Below are positions 35,479-46,850 of a stretch of 64,000 nt of DNA, in pieces. Source of the stretch: Mytilinidion resinicola. Taxonomy: Eukaryota > Ascomycota > Dothideomycetes > Mytilinidiales > Mytilinidiaceae. Location of the stretch: contig NW_022985447.1 of NCBI RefSeq assembly GCF_010093595.1, forward strand, positions 659,218-723,217. The letters are read 5' to 3'. A model generated the notes under the pieces. It saw only the letters and a program-made list of their open reading frames with translations. It searched no databases and was not told where the DNA came from. Position numbers and translations under genes: made by a program. How positions within the stretch are numbered: position 1 is the stretch's first letter; every line of letters begins with the position of its first letter.

Positions 35479-35960
35479 TTAGTAGTTCTTGATGATGACA
35501 TTGGAATTGAAAGCGGCGAAACAGATTTGAGTCTGTACACCTATTTAGCCAGCCAGCCAGCCAGCCAGAACCCTTTGACTTTCTGTCTTATGACTACATA
35601 AACCGCCATCGTTGTGGCAGCAGACTGCAGTAGCGTTGCAATCGACACTCACGATGATGGTATCGCACGTGGTGGTCAAGATGTTCAATATTGTGGTCGG
35701 TGGAGCAACTATAGGAAGACCCGAAACCGTAAGCGGCCTACTATGAACAAATCAACAGGGTCATTACTTCATGTATAATATGCACTTGTACTATTTGAGC
35801 ATTCGTGTTTGGTTTGGAGGTCTTCGGAGGAACTGAAGATGCACTGACGCCGTCCGTAGCAAGCAGAGCGACCGTGAAGAGCTAATTGGAGTCCTAGTGA
35901 TTGAAGTAGAATTTAGAAGAAATAGAGTATTACCGGAGAGAGAGAAGAAACGCGGCTTTT
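35479..35960 (-). CDS. tentative small secreted protein with short exons
   Basis: On the minus strand a leader-like peptide LFTVALLATDGVSASS (about 35880-35835) is followed by an exon ending with TTTCDTII at 35653 and, after a GTGAGT...CAG intron, a final exon 35532-35479 reading TQICFAAFNSNVIIKNY. The first exon and the junction near 35730 are not settled, and an alternative frame for the middle exon also works. Two cysteines are visible. No family recognised. It may be a real small effector-like or cell-surface gene or a chance series. Confidence 0.25.
35547..35568 (+). repeat. (AGCC)n microsatellite
   Basis: Five perfect AGCC units plus AG. It would lie in an intron of the tentative small secreted gene. 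Confidence 0.9.
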
Positions 35961-36081
35961 ACTTCAAGATTGCCTTACACTACGAAGTAGTGCAGAATAC
36001 CAGCCAACAAAGCGTTAAACTCGACTAATAAAAGCTCTAGTAAACTTGGAAACATCGAAATAATGATGAGATAGAAATTTC

Positions 36082-37823
36082 TCAGTCGCCCGCAATTGGG
36101 TCATAGTATTTGTACACCTTTTGCCCGCCTTTGACACTGGGAGCCACGAAAGTCGAGACACCAGATTCGCGATCATAGGTCTGGTATGATGCCGCAAGTC
36201 TCTTACCACCACCGCCTGGCAAATCTACAACAAAAGACGGAGTCATAAAACCCGCGATCGTCCCTCGGATGTGTTGTTCTAGATCAAGTATTGTCTGTAA
36301 AGGGGTTCGGAGGTCCTCTACTCCGCGGACCATGTCGCCTTGGTAAACATAGTACTATGGCAACGTCAACATCAACGGTCCATGCTTTGTGTGATACAAC
36401 CAGATAACAAGTTGGACTGACCGGTTGTATATTCATATCCGCGAGTCTTCTGATCAGAAAGCTCATGGTATTCACGTTGTCATTGACACCACATAGCAAG
36501 ACAGTCTGGTTTCGTACCACGACCCCTTTTTCGAACAGACATTGTGCCGCAAGCTCGGTGACCCATGTGATTTCGTTCGGGTGGTTGAAGTGGGTATGCA
36601 ACGCAACGTGTTTGCCTACCTGCCTTCCTTGACTGCACAAAGCAACCAGAGCCGCGGCCCAAGTATCGGTGGTATCTAGGATTCGGCTTGGGCAGACCGC
36701 GAGGCCCTTTGAGGCGAACCGAATTCGACGAATGTGAGGTATTGATAGGAGCCTTAGCTTGCCTATTAGTAAGAGTAAGTTCCGCGATTTCAGCAAACAT
36801 GCCTAGTTCCAATCTCCATAATGTGTTCGGGTTGTAGATAGTACGCGTCTCCGCCAGAAACGACGATGTCGGTTATGTTTGGAGTATGCTCGATATAGGA
36901 AAAGACGGCTTCCCATCGCTTCCGTGAAGGTTTCTGTGAATGTTTCGCTACAGTATCTGTGTTTGCACCGACGGCATAGGACCGTGTACAGAAACGGCAG
37001 TAAACTGGACAAACAGATGTCGCTGTGAACTTCGTTTAGCATTTGACTAAGGTTGATGTGAATGCTATGCAGGTAGACCACACGGTGGAACTGCGCTCAT
37101 GAAATATTGTTCCAGTGCCACGGTCCTGGGTATCTGACTTACCAAGAAACAACGCCTTGTCAGGATATCGATGCACAAGCCCAGGAACAGCTGCTGCATA
37201 GTCAGCCCGCTTCTATAGCAAGAAGAAACCGTGCTGACGTGAATCTGCCTCCTCGTGCAGGGAATCTAACGTCAACATAGGATGATCTGGCAAGATATTG
37301 GAACCCAGTGGGAAGAACTGGCGGCATATTGCATCTTCCAGTGGATTGTTCCAGTCTATCATGCTCATGATATGTGGTGTCACCCGAAGGGACATTGGGG
37401 CTTTCGTAACGCCCTCCAAAACATCCTCGATGAGCGTGTTACGAGTTTTGATGTGTCCAAGACGAGAGCTAGAGGGTAAGGCATGTGGTATGTTGTCGGG
37501 TAAAACGTTCGAAAGGAAGGCGGCGAGCTTCGATGTGCCTTGAATTGTATTAGCAACCTGTCAGTGGCTCGTTAGTAAGGCTTATGACGGAGGAGAGTAT
37601 GATATCTCCTCACCTGCCACCTGTAGCTAAGGAACTGCTCTTCAGACACATCTCTCCAGAAAGGAATCTTCTGCCAATAAGGCTGCCTCCTAGCTAAAGG
37701 CAGCTGACTGAAAAGTCGCCGAGGATGGTGACTAACGAGCAGGGTGGCGGCTGAGATGCGAGAAGCATCTCCAGCTCTGGGCACGGCGAACCGAATGATT
37801 CCCGCCAGTAGCTGGGCCAACAT
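36082..37823 (-). CDS. L-lysine 2,3-aminomutase (KamA-family radical SAM enzyme)
   Basis: Six exons (37823-37614, 37557-37239, 37190-37143, 37022-36799, 36757-36422, 36354-36082) encode 469 residues in perfect phase. The enzyme family moves the alpha-amino group of lysine to the beta carbon using S-adenosylmethionine, a 4Fe-4S cluster and PLP. The cluster ligands are Cys197, Cys201 and Cys204 in TSVCPVYCRFCTRSYAVG. The PLP lysine is Lys430 in VVDLPGGGGKR, preceded by Asp423. Other matches are DIVVSGGDAYYL, IPHIRRIRFASKGLAV, HTHFNHPNEIT and VLLCGVNDN. The N-terminal 35 residues (MLAQLLAGIIRFAVPRAG) are basic and hydrophobic and could target mitochondria. The donor before the fifth exon (GTTTGC) is weak. 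Bacterial enzymes lack the extra N terminus. Confidence 0.93.
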
Positions 37824-39984
37824 CTTCACTGTGAAATGTGAGCACGCAGACGAGCTGTGAGAGTGGTGTGATGAGTGGCCTGACGTTGGAAGCTTGTTTG
37901 TATCAGTGAGTACTTCAAGCAGTCGACAGACAGGTAGGAGTAACTGACGCAGATCTATTAGCTTAGTCTTCGGTAATCTCACTAAATGTAGGGTAGTACG
38001 CTCGTTAGAAGCTCTTGACTATCGCCCTCTTACTTTGAAACAACCCTCTAGCAACGGAACGACATATTATCGCAGTGAGGAACTGGACTACATCAGCAAG
38101 ACCACTTCGTGCGGTTCGAACCAGGGGATGACGAGCGCAACACATCATTCACCTCAGGATCCCGAACGTCATGACTCTTGATGAATTAAGCCACCGAAAA
38201 AGCATCTTTTCTGAAAGCAAGGCTAGAGTGACTGGTGAGCATGGCCAAGAATAACCAGCCCTTGATTGTTGACCGGCCTGACAATATACCAACAGGTGTA
38301 TCCCCTGGTCCCTTGATCTACTAGAGTTATCGTCTATCCTCATAGAACTCTACACCCAATCTCTTAAACATCGTCCAAGCGCGCATGGACATCGATGAAG
38401 TAGCCGAGGACCACAACGAGAAGAGGGATATACCGCGGACTACATCTCCTACAGAAGAGATTCCTGGCAGAAAAGGCTAACCTGGTGCCTCTAGGCCCGT
38501 CGAAGATGGATAACAGCTTCGAATACGTATCGACGTTAGCGCCATATCCACAGAGCGCCTGCTTCTAAGTCCATAGAATGACCCCAAACTTGGGCTGCTA
38601 ATCAAGCCCATATCCGTGAGACCTCTTATCTCCATGGAAGAGGCCGGTCTGAAGGACATAATGAGGCGCTAAAAGAATGAACTTGCCAATATAATGACAT
38701 TAGTCTACATGCACCTGTCATTGCTTGGGGTGCTTTGGCATATTATTAAATCTTGAGCGCGATGTAAGTTGTCCATAGCAAAGGAGCAGCCTGGTTTCTG
38801 ATGCTGATGTTTAGTGATAGACAGCCTATCTGGTTATGGACACGGTATGGGTTGCTGGCACAAGTGTTCAGCTAAGTATTGCTCTTTGATATCCTGAATA
38901 GCTTGTTACGCCCGGTACTACCCGTCGGCCTCTGTATATCTTGCTATCTTTTCAAATAGCTCTTTACTTATTCCCTTGTAGTCAGACCGATTTGTGTTTG
39001 GCTTAAGACTCTCTGACTTGGGTAGAGACACCCTGAGCAATCATAGGAAGCGGTCCACATACTACAATCCTAGAACCAGGCGTTGACTGCGTGTTGAATA
39101 GTTGGGAGGCTAAAAGTACATGTTGGATGAAGATCAGCCGTGCAGGTGGTGCCTCACGGTGTTTCCCCGGTTAGCGAGTTCTCTTTCAAGTGGGTATCAG
39201 CACCATTTCCAGCCCGAACTGTTAACTAATAGATCTTTGGTGCTATTATGATTGTGATAAGTCTTCGATCTAATATGACTTTAGGTGTGTGATGAGCTGT
39301 GAGAAGAGCTGGTGTGGTGTTGATCTCTGAGATGAGATGATGTGGAGATGACTTTGGGGTTGAAATGACTCCTAGCTCAGCGGTCATTTTATACAAAGAT
39401 AATTTCTACAGTAGACTGTATTTTGCGATTATATATAATGGATGCATTCTACGCTAAGGCTAAGTACTAGTTTTCCTCCCTGCTTGGCGGCGTCGGTAAT
39501 GCTCTACCTTCTGCGTCATCAACACTGTTGGGCTAATTCTTGCTTAATAATCTCTCTTTTGAAAAGTTGATATAAGGACCGACGTCCCACGCATTTATTA
39601 CTGACGCTAGTGCGCCTGTCCTGGGTGATAGTGAGCGGCTGCGCTGCCCAAGTGTGCGCTGCCGAGACGCTCCTGAGATGACTTTTGGGTGGAGATGACA
39701 TCCTGGTGAACACTATATTATCTCTTGGTCGCTATCATCGCACATGTTAAATATCATAATGGCTGAGAGATGAGATCCCTGAAATACGCAGGTGATCCTA
39801 TATTTGATAGAAGGCATTTTATTGCTTTGAAATTATATCAAGATCTGCCTAAAAGAGAACTCGCTAACCGGGGAAACGTCATAAGGTGAAGAGGACGTGC
39901 CAAGACTGATGTCACCCAAATCGGTCCTTCCTCCACCACCAAAGGGCCATCCCCCATTTTTTGACCACGCACCTCGATTTCACC
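37824..39984. other. gene-poor region with decayed coding sequence
   Basis: Two kilobases without an intact gene. A decayed plus-strand frame lies at about 38385-38700 (separate entry). From about 39200 to 39850 the sequence is AT-rich with short recurring GAGATGACTTT-like strings. No mobile element with clear ends could be shown. Confidence 0.45.
38385..38700 (+). pseudogene. decayed open reading frame, family unknown
   Basis: From an ATG at 38385 one frame reads a protein-like sequence (MDIDEVAEDHNEKRDI, then SAISTERLLLSP, then SVRPLISMEEAGLKDIMRR) interrupted by TAA, TAA, TAG and TAA without frame change. Stops of this kind arise from CAA/CAG by C-to-T change. No family recognised. Confidence 0.3.
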
Positions 39985-40991
39985 ATGGAATCACCGACAC
40001 CAACGCCAGGAGCCTCGGCGGCCAAACTCACACCCAGTCAAGAGCAAGCCCGTCTACGACGAGAACGACGGGATGCAAAAATCAAGGCTGGAGGCGCCTC
40101 TCGTCTTCAAGCAATCTCGTCTCTAAATGGAGGACGCGCACCTCCAGGCCCTCCACCCGCTCAAGCAGGTGCAGGTAAGAAAGGACTATATACACCAGGT
40201 TCATAAGAAGTTCCAGCTGATCATGCATCTATATAGCGGCAACACCACCGTCAAGACCACAGCCCGCATCCGTCCACGATGACCCTGCCGAAGTAGACAT
40301 CTCACAGCACTACTACACCCCCCAAACCCAACCTCGCCTCCCTCCCTCGCGCTCCAACCAGCCAAACCCCTTCGCCTTCAATGGCACCGAAGTACCGCCC
40401 TTCCCACCCCCAGGCGGCAACCCCAATGACGACCCTATGATGGCCATGCTTCAACAAATGATGGGAGGAGCTGGAGATGGCGACCCCAACAGCCCCCAGA
40501 TACCGCCCGGCATGCCTCCCGGCCTGGCACAGATGCTAGGTGGCATGGGACAGGGTGAACCTGCGCCTCCAGCCTCGAGCTCTGCACACCTGTGGCGGAT
40601 AGTCCATGCGCTGTTCTCGCTCGGTCTGGCACTATATATCACGGTCACTACATCGTTCACGGGCTCGAAGTTGGCACGCACGCAGAGAGTGGGGTCGGAC
40701 TCGTGGGCGGATGATGAGGGGGCATCTGCGGCTACACTGACGCACTTCTTCTACGCGTTTGCGACGTTCGAGGTCGTGATGCAGTCGAGTCGGTATTTCT
40801 TAGAGCGGGGTAGGCTGCCGCCATCGGGCTTGCTCGGGGGTGTGGCCCAGATACTACCGGAGCCGTACGCAGGATATGTACGCGTTGTGGGCCGATACAG
40901 TGTCATTTGGCGGACGGTGGTGGCAGATGCGATGGTCGTTGTGTTCGTGCTGGGAGCTTCTGCTTGGTGGAGAGGTGGTGTCGTGTCTTAG
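39985..40991 (+). CDS. GET2: GET complex subunit GET2
   Basis: Two exons (39985-40174, 40237-40991) give 314 residues. GET2, with GET1, is the ER-membrane receptor for the GET3 ATPase in tail-anchored protein insertion. The cytosolic N terminus has the basic GET3-binding helix (LRRERRDAKIKAGGASRLQ), then a proline-rich linker and a Met/Gly-rich stretch (MMAMLQQMMGG). Three hydrophobic segments follow: HALFSLGLALYITVTTSF, the region around THFFYAFATFEVVMQSSRYF, and VADAMVVVFVLGASAWW at the end. This architecture matches Get2 of filamentous fungi. The start at 39985 is the first ATG in this frame next to the basic motif. The gene is convergent with the mL61 gene. Confidence 0.87.
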
Positions 40992-41275
40992 GACGGGCAT
41001 CCGCTTCAATGAGCCTAAATTAATGAAACGAGACGATATCCTTTCAATCGTGCTCAAACTGTGGCACACGGTGATACTTTTTAGGTGAGAATACATGAAT
41101 ATATCACAAAATATACACAGAAGCCTTGGAACTCTACCCATGCCCGTCTCTATCCTACAGCCCATATGTTACAGCTTGTGTTCTATTACACAGCGACACA
41201 GCCATGCCTCCTACCCCTTAGGGTTTCCACCGTTCGTAATGCAGCTCTTAGCACATCGACAACGTCCCTCATTAC

Positions 41276-42042
41276 TTAAGCCACACCTCTCGCAGCCTTC
41301 AGCATCTCCTCCTCCCTCTTCCTCTCCCTCCGAACCGCCAAACTCCTCTCCCGATCCCTTGCACTCTTCTCCGCCTCTTCCTCTAGCTCCCTCTTTTCCT
41401 CCAACTCCACCTCTGTCGGCGCCACCTCCGTGCCGCCCGTCGCTTTTATCAGCTCCTGCAAAATCTCCGATTCCACCCTATTCCTCATATCGATCTTCAA
41501 AGGAGGTCTCGCCTCGAGCTCTACGGGCGTCGCATCTGTGGAGGAGCCAGCCGCCGGTGTAGGTGTGGTAAAGGTGACAGTCATGACAGACGGGCCTTCC
41601 GCAGTGTCATGGCGGGAGACGGTCATGGGGATCGCGGGGTTGCGGTACTTGAGTCTGGGGAGTATATCGCGCCAGAATTTGCTTTAGCGCCATGCTGTCA
41701 GCGCGACTGTTTTCTTATTCCTGACAAGTGGAATGGTGGCAGGAGTCGGCTCTGTGTTTAAAATGGAAAGGATCATACCGCGCGCCCCTATGCCCACCCT
41801 CGATATGTTTCGCGAACTCCAGGTTTATCTTCTTCACATCTTTAGGCAGTATTACAGCGCCGGGTCCGATTCGTATTGCGAGAAGCTAGGGAGGTCGGAT
41901 GAGCGTTGGGAACGGAGAGACGGTTACGGGGGTGGTTCTACCTTCTGTAGAGAGGTTAGCTGGCAATTTAGACAGAGGGGCCCATTGGGAAGGTCGAGCT
42001 TACGGTTTTTAGCTTTCGCATACGCTGTAATATGCTCACCAT
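41276..42042 (-). CDS. MRP49: mitochondrial ribosomal protein mL61 (MRP49, L51/S25/CI-B8 domain)
   Basis: Three exons (42042-42004, 41885-41779, 41681-41276) encode 183 residues. The short first exon reads MVSILQRMRKLKT and joins LLAIRIGPGAVILPKDVKKI, then FAKHIEGGHRGARKFWRDILPRLKYRNPAIPM, the signature of this small mitoribosomal protein family with a thioredoxin-like L51/S25/CI-B8 domain. The C-terminal 70 residues are a charged helix (EKRELEEEAEKSARDRERS), longer than in yeast but common in moulds. It acts in the large subunit of the mitochondrial ribosome. Because the first exon codes for only 13 residues, simple gene finders could miss the true start. Confidence 0.92.
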
Positions 42043-42572
42043 CCTTAACGTCTTGTTGGTCATGAAACAGGTGGAAGCGGGAGTGCAGAAGTCGGGAATT
42101 GATCTTCGAGAATTTGATATACCGGGATTGGGTCGGGCCGATGTCATTTATAAATCACGTGACCTTTTAGAAAATATATGGACTCGAGAACGAGTACTTG
42201 AGGATCACTGTTTCTCGCATGATGCATTCATTGTACGTTGATTTAGAATCCCTACTAAAGAATCCTTCTTCTTCAATCACTATTAATAACGCATAAAGCC
42301 ATTCCCTGGACGCTGTATTCCTCCAGACATGAACACCCGTACCCAACGTCCCTTTTTCGACCTACCTGAGCCGATAGCCTTATTCAACATTCAGCGCATT
42401 CAAATAAGCATCGTAGATTGAATAGCTGCGATCTATGTTACCTCCAGGGTATCGATGGCCCTATTGCCTAGGTTGCAGCCGCTGGAGCTGCGCCGCCTCG
42501 AGGAGCTGCCGCTCGTCGTCCCCTGGATTTTGGATTAGCAATCTTCACAAAGCGAGCTTTGAATTTGAAGTC

Positions 42573-43353
42573 TTACATGAACGACCTGCTGAAGAAGCTG
42601 ATAAGGATCATAGGAAGCCACGAGGGCATCTTGGAGAAGCCCCAAAGAACGTAACCGATCGGCATGCCCAACTGATACTGCGCGATCAATCCGCTGAACG
42701 GATGCCAGATACCCTCATATGGTGCGTTGGTCTTGTAAGTCTCCTTGGTGGAAATCGCAGTAATCTCGGAGGCGGTAACAGAAGTCCTGTTGAGGGGAAT
42801 GTAGTACGCGAGAGGGGCTGGGGCAGACTGATCTGCAAGCGCGTGGGGGATAGAGATGTAGTATATCGAGGGAGGGCCGACAGCCCAGGCGTTGCAGAGA
42901 ATGGGCTCGTTCTCACAGTTGAGAACAGCAAATTTCGGTGCACTAGGAGAGGCGGAGAGGAGAGCAACGGAATCCTATGACACTTAGTGAATGAAAAAGA
43001 TGCAGCATTGCAATACATACATTCCATGCCTTGTCAGCGTGGTCGCAGACACCGTAGCAAGTCTTGTTGCCTCCAGTGATGTACACCATGAAGTCCTCAG
43101 GCCCCGCAGTGGTAGCAGAAGGGTCGGCAGAAAGCACTGATTGCCAGTTTTCCAAGGTCAGGCTGGTCTCGACATGTTCCGCGACCTTTGCGGCGCCAGC
43201 ATCCACAGGTGATGATGGAACTGACGGCACAGCAGACGAGACGAAAGATTGCGCCTGGCTTAACCAGCCCTTGATCTTATCCGCCAGCGGGACTTGCTCC
43301 TGCGCAAGAGCAAGCGCAGGAAGCGCAAAAACAATCGACGATGAGAATCGCAT
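42573..43353 (-). CDS. conserved fungal secretory-pathway protein, function unknown
   Basis: Two exons (43353-43021, 42974-42573) encode 244 residues with a signal peptide (MRFSSSIVFALPALALAQEQ). The region PEDFMVYITGGNKTCYGVCDHADKAWN followed by SVALLSASPSAPKFAVLNCE looks like a thioredoxin-like arrangement in which two cysteines lie in a CYGVC motif, and NCENEPILCNAW follows. The C terminus has IGYVLWGFSKMPSWLPM followed by a hydrophobic helix ILISFFSRSFM, suggesting retention in or anchoring to the ER membrane. I remember this end as strongly conserved among moulds. A thioredoxin-fold role in the ER is inference only. Confidence 0.72.
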
Positions 43354-44089
43354 GTTGATAGTTGTGAGAAAGGTGCCGAGAGGAAGTGGTGCTGCCTAGA
43401 AGCGCGCGGACAAATGCTCTAGGTAGAGAAATGAGGCCAGATATGCGGCGGGGGTATAGAAGGGGTATATGTGATCTCAAGGAGGGACAGGAAGATGCGC
43501 GTACGGCAGTCTAAGATCACGTCGATAACGGACTTGTAGGAATCAACGGATGGAGAAGAAGACACGCAAGACCAGGATGCTGTGGGGGGAGGGAACCTGA
43601 TGGATGGTTCGGACTTTAATTGCTCTTGGCGCCGATCCTGCGTGAGTGTTTACTGCTAACTCCATTAGGAGCGGATCATCTTTCCACTTCGCAGACATTC
43701 ACCAAAATCCGAGCGTGGAATCACTGAATCGCAGCAAAGACTTCGAATACTCTGCACACTCTTGGATGAGCGAGAGCATCAGAGACTACGATCTTCTTCT
43801 GGGGAAGAGGTCGCCTTGCACAGCAGTGATCAACAGTTCCCGAAGCTCGAGCCATGAAGTTATGAACATCCCCTGAAACCAGTGCCAAGTGCGGTCGCTA
43901 CTAGCATTTGTTTGATAGCGAGCTGCGGGAGTTTCACAGCCCGCCTTAAAGCCTCGTTCCCTCGTGAAGCTCTTCTGCTGCTCTTCGCCAATTGAACCCT
44001 TGCCCTCTTGCTGTCCGTTCTCAAGAAGCAGTGAGTGTCAATTCGCTGAAGGATTACCCCTATTCATCAGAACTCTCGTTATCCTCACG
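43354..44089. other. divergent promoter region
   Basis: No supported gene between two divergent secretory-pathway genes. One short open frame (43646-43876) has no motif. Confidence 0.45.
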
Positions 44090-45288
44090 ATGCGCGTCAA
44101 TTTGAGCTTCGTCGCATTGCTGGCGGCGTCTACAAGCCTCCATAGCGTGTCTGCTGGACCTCTGCTAGCTAAGAGAGCATGTAAGAAATCCTAATTGATT
44201 CTCGAACCCTAAAATGCTCATACACGTATAGCTAGTACCACGGAGTCTTCTACTGCTCCTTCAGTTGCTCTTGCTGTCAGTACTTTGAGCGATGGTACAC
44301 CAACGACCTTCGAAGCAGCATTGCCGACCAGGGCAGACTCCTCGGAATCCGCAGAAGCCACCGCTGCCGCATCTACTACCACCGCAGAAGAAACCCAGAC
44401 TCCAACAAGTGCTGTCGCCAGCAGCACTGTCTCCCCTATCAACCCTAGCCATGACTTCCCAGTCTGCCACGATACAAGTGCAGCTCCGTTCTGTCTGCCG
44501 AACAACGAATCGACCCTCTACGTCGGCAACACGTACTACGGTATGCAATTACTTCTCAGTCTGGCTCTAAAGACAACACCTAGTACAATTGTACTAACAC
44601 CTAACCCGTAGTAACATGGAACCCCGACTACTTCCCCATCAACAGCACCGTGACCATCAAGCTCAACTACGCCAACATGACCGCAGAGCAAGCCTGGAGC
44701 TCCGACACCGTCGACAACAGCTGGGGCGTCACAACCATCACCATGGACAAGGCCTGGATGCAGGGCTACTCCGAGTACAACCTGACCTTCTACGCGCTCA
44801 TGTTCCAGTCCGACCTTCCGGAGCAGACCGCGATCCCGTACGACGGCCCTACGATCACGCTCATGAACAAGCCTGCTTATCACTATACGCCACCGGCGCA
44901 CACCAAAGCGCCGAATAAGCTAGGCTTGATCATCGGGCTGCCGGTTAGTCTGGGCTTTGTGGCGATCGTGGTGATCGGGTTGTGCATTGGCATGCGGAAG
45001 CACCGGTCGATTGGGATTGGGAATATCATGGGCAAGCGTGCTGGATACGGCACGGGGAAGTCCAAGAGGCAGCGTATGGGCTTGGGCAAGAAGGGCGCGA
45101 TCAAGCTAGAGGAGAGAGATCTGTCCGGAGGGCCGCAGTACCGCGATCAGGTGGTGTCGCCGCCGCCCACCAGGCCTCGTGGCCATTTCAGGGAGGACAG
45201 CTTGGGGAGCTTGGTCAGCGAGGATGGGATTGCGCCTTCTGGGAATGCGTTCAGGCAGGAGATGGACAGGCAGAAGACTGGGCGCTGA
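44090..45288 (+). CDS. single-pass cell-surface membrane protein, function unknown
   Basis: Three exons (44090-44180, 44232-44540, 44612-45288) encode 358 residues. Signal peptide MRVNLSFVALLAASTSLHSV; then a Ser/Thr/Ala-rich stalk (residues about 30-105) likely to be O-mannosylated; then a conserved extracellular domain beginning FPVCHDTSAAPFCLPNNEST and YYVTWNPDYFPINSTVTIKL with several sequons. A transmembrane helix (LGLIIGLPVSLGFVAIVVIG) is followed by a basic cytoplasmic tail with SKRQRMGLGKKGAIKLEERD and RPRGHFREDSLGSLVSE. The layout resembles fungal wall-stress sensors such as Mid2/Wsc types, but without their cysteine-rich WSC domain. The type I topology is inferred. Confidence 0.8.
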
Positions 45289-45764
45289 TTGTAGATTCAT
45301 GATGTTTGAGTATGGAGTGATGTTGATGTTTTCGAGCTTTTGGAGCGATTATGCGTTAAAGATGGATGAGCGCTTGCGTAGAAGCCGCACCGTCGTGCTA
45401 GTTATGAGTGTATGTAATGGGCAGCTAGTATTATGATGCATAAAGCAATGATATCTTCCAACCAAGAAGAAACTTGAACTCTGCATGATTAAGTTGATAT
45501 TTGAGTTATGTTCACTTGTCTTTTGGGATCTTCAAGGGTCAAAAGGGACTAAATCGGCCGGATAGGCAAGCACATAATGCATATACATAAGCAGCTATAC
45601 TACGATAAATATGAAAACAGAAAGTCAAATATGGACAAAAGAATAACACTTTTCTTCACCTCAGCGAACGGTCAAGCCGTGGGCTTGAGAGGGACGAATC
45701 AGGAAATATAGCTATTATCGTGTTCGTCACCCCAAGGGAACTCTTGAAGGCTTGATTCTGCCCT
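45289..45764. other. 3' spacer between convergent genes
   Basis: No gene seen in 476 bp between the membrane protein and the pectate lyase remnant. Confidence 0.5.
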
Positions 45765-46850
45765 CTAGAACGACAAGGTGTTTCCAGCAGTACCATAGAC
45801 AGCAGCCTTGACCATCTCCGAAGACGTTGTCAGACGCAACAGCATATCCCGAGTCAGTGCTGTACAGCGGCTTCGAGGAGCCGTCAAAGCCATTCGATTG
45901 CACAAGCACCACCGCACCATCGCGAGTGTTGATGCCATTGTCCACGGAAAGGTAGTAGCTGTTGTAGATATGGACAGTTCCGGACCGGACAGAGGGGCCG
46001 CGCGAGTGAATGTTGTACCAGTAATTGTTGTTGTATGTTACGCGGAGATGGCCGGTATCCTCATCGCCGTTAGAGTCGGAGTGGCCGACTAAAGACGCCT
46101 TCCAGTGGTCGTGCAAGAAGGTGTTTGAAATGGTGACGAAGTCTGAGGCGTGGGTCACATCGACGAGTCCGTCGTAGTAGTCTTTGTCATGGTCGGTGTC
46201 GCTGGAGACATCGCAATGGTCGACCCATACGTTGGTGCTGGCTTGGATACCAATGGCGTCGCCGTTAGCAACGAGAACTTTAGAGATGCTGAGATTTCGA
46301 ACGATGACGTTCTTCTTGGATTTAATGTAAAAGACCGAGGCCAACAAGCTCTGCTCGCCAATCAGCATTGTTGAGAAGTAACCGAAAAGTTGGGGGGGGG
46401 GGCCGGGGGGGGGGGGTTTCCAAGGCTTGTAGTGTGTAGCAAGTAGGAAAGAAAGACAGACTTGCACTAGAATCCTGTCCAATGATGGATTTGTTGGATC
46501 CAACCTTAATCCGCGCTGCTTTCGTAATGGTACCCTTCACAATCACGATCCGAGCAGTGCCGTCAGTCACGGCGGCGGTGAACTGAGCGTAGGTTGAGAC
46601 CGTAGTTGTAGATCCTCCTACGTGAATATTTAGCAAATGGTTTACTCTAGAATGGCCCTTTTGCCTCACTTTTACCACCTGTCGTACTACCGTTTTGAGT
46701 GGCATACCCAGTCGTGGGTGTTTGGGTCACTGAAGCACGTTTGGCCAAGTTTCCTCGTTTCTCATGTGTCCTGGTCGGAGCTGCCAGCGCAAGACTGGAA
46801 AGTCCAAAAACAAAGAGTGAAGAAAGCTTCAGAGCGATTTGATATTTTGA
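45765..46850 (-). pseudogene. pectate lyase (PL1), broken
   Basis: Secreted PL1 lyases cleave pectate by beta-elimination. Signal-like KYQIALKLSSLFVFGLSSLA, then (after an intron) STTTVSTYAQFTAAVTDG, KVGSNKSIIGQDSS, NVIVRNLSISKVL, NVWVDHCDVSSDTDHDKDYY (Ca-binding region), NTFLHDHWKASLVGHSDS and NIHSRGPSVRSG are all clear family blocks. Defects: no ATG in frame before the signal sequence, the frame stopping at TGA about 20 codons upstream; around 46345 LVGLGL and the next block FYIKSKKN lie in different frames, so one base is in excess; and near 45810 FGDG is followed, one base out of frame, by the terminal KAAVYGTAGNTLSF, about 20 expected codons missing. A sequencing error could explain one of these, but not all. 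Confidence 0.75.
46392..46416 (+). repeat. G11-CC-G12 homopolymer tract
   Basis: Eleven Gs, two Cs and twelve Gs in a row (the reverse on the minus strand), inside the presumed intron of the pectate lyase remnant. It could form a G-quadruplex or be a sequencing or assembly artefact. Confidence 0.9.

Noticed and set aside
39220..39524. Possible solo LTR (TGTTA...AACA ends)
   Set aside because: The flanking five bases do not match as a target duplication, and no second copy was seen in the window.
42435..42980. Plus-strand frame of 181 codons
   Set aside because: It is antisense to the second exon of the conserved secretory protein, whose minus-strand frame and splice sites are convincing.
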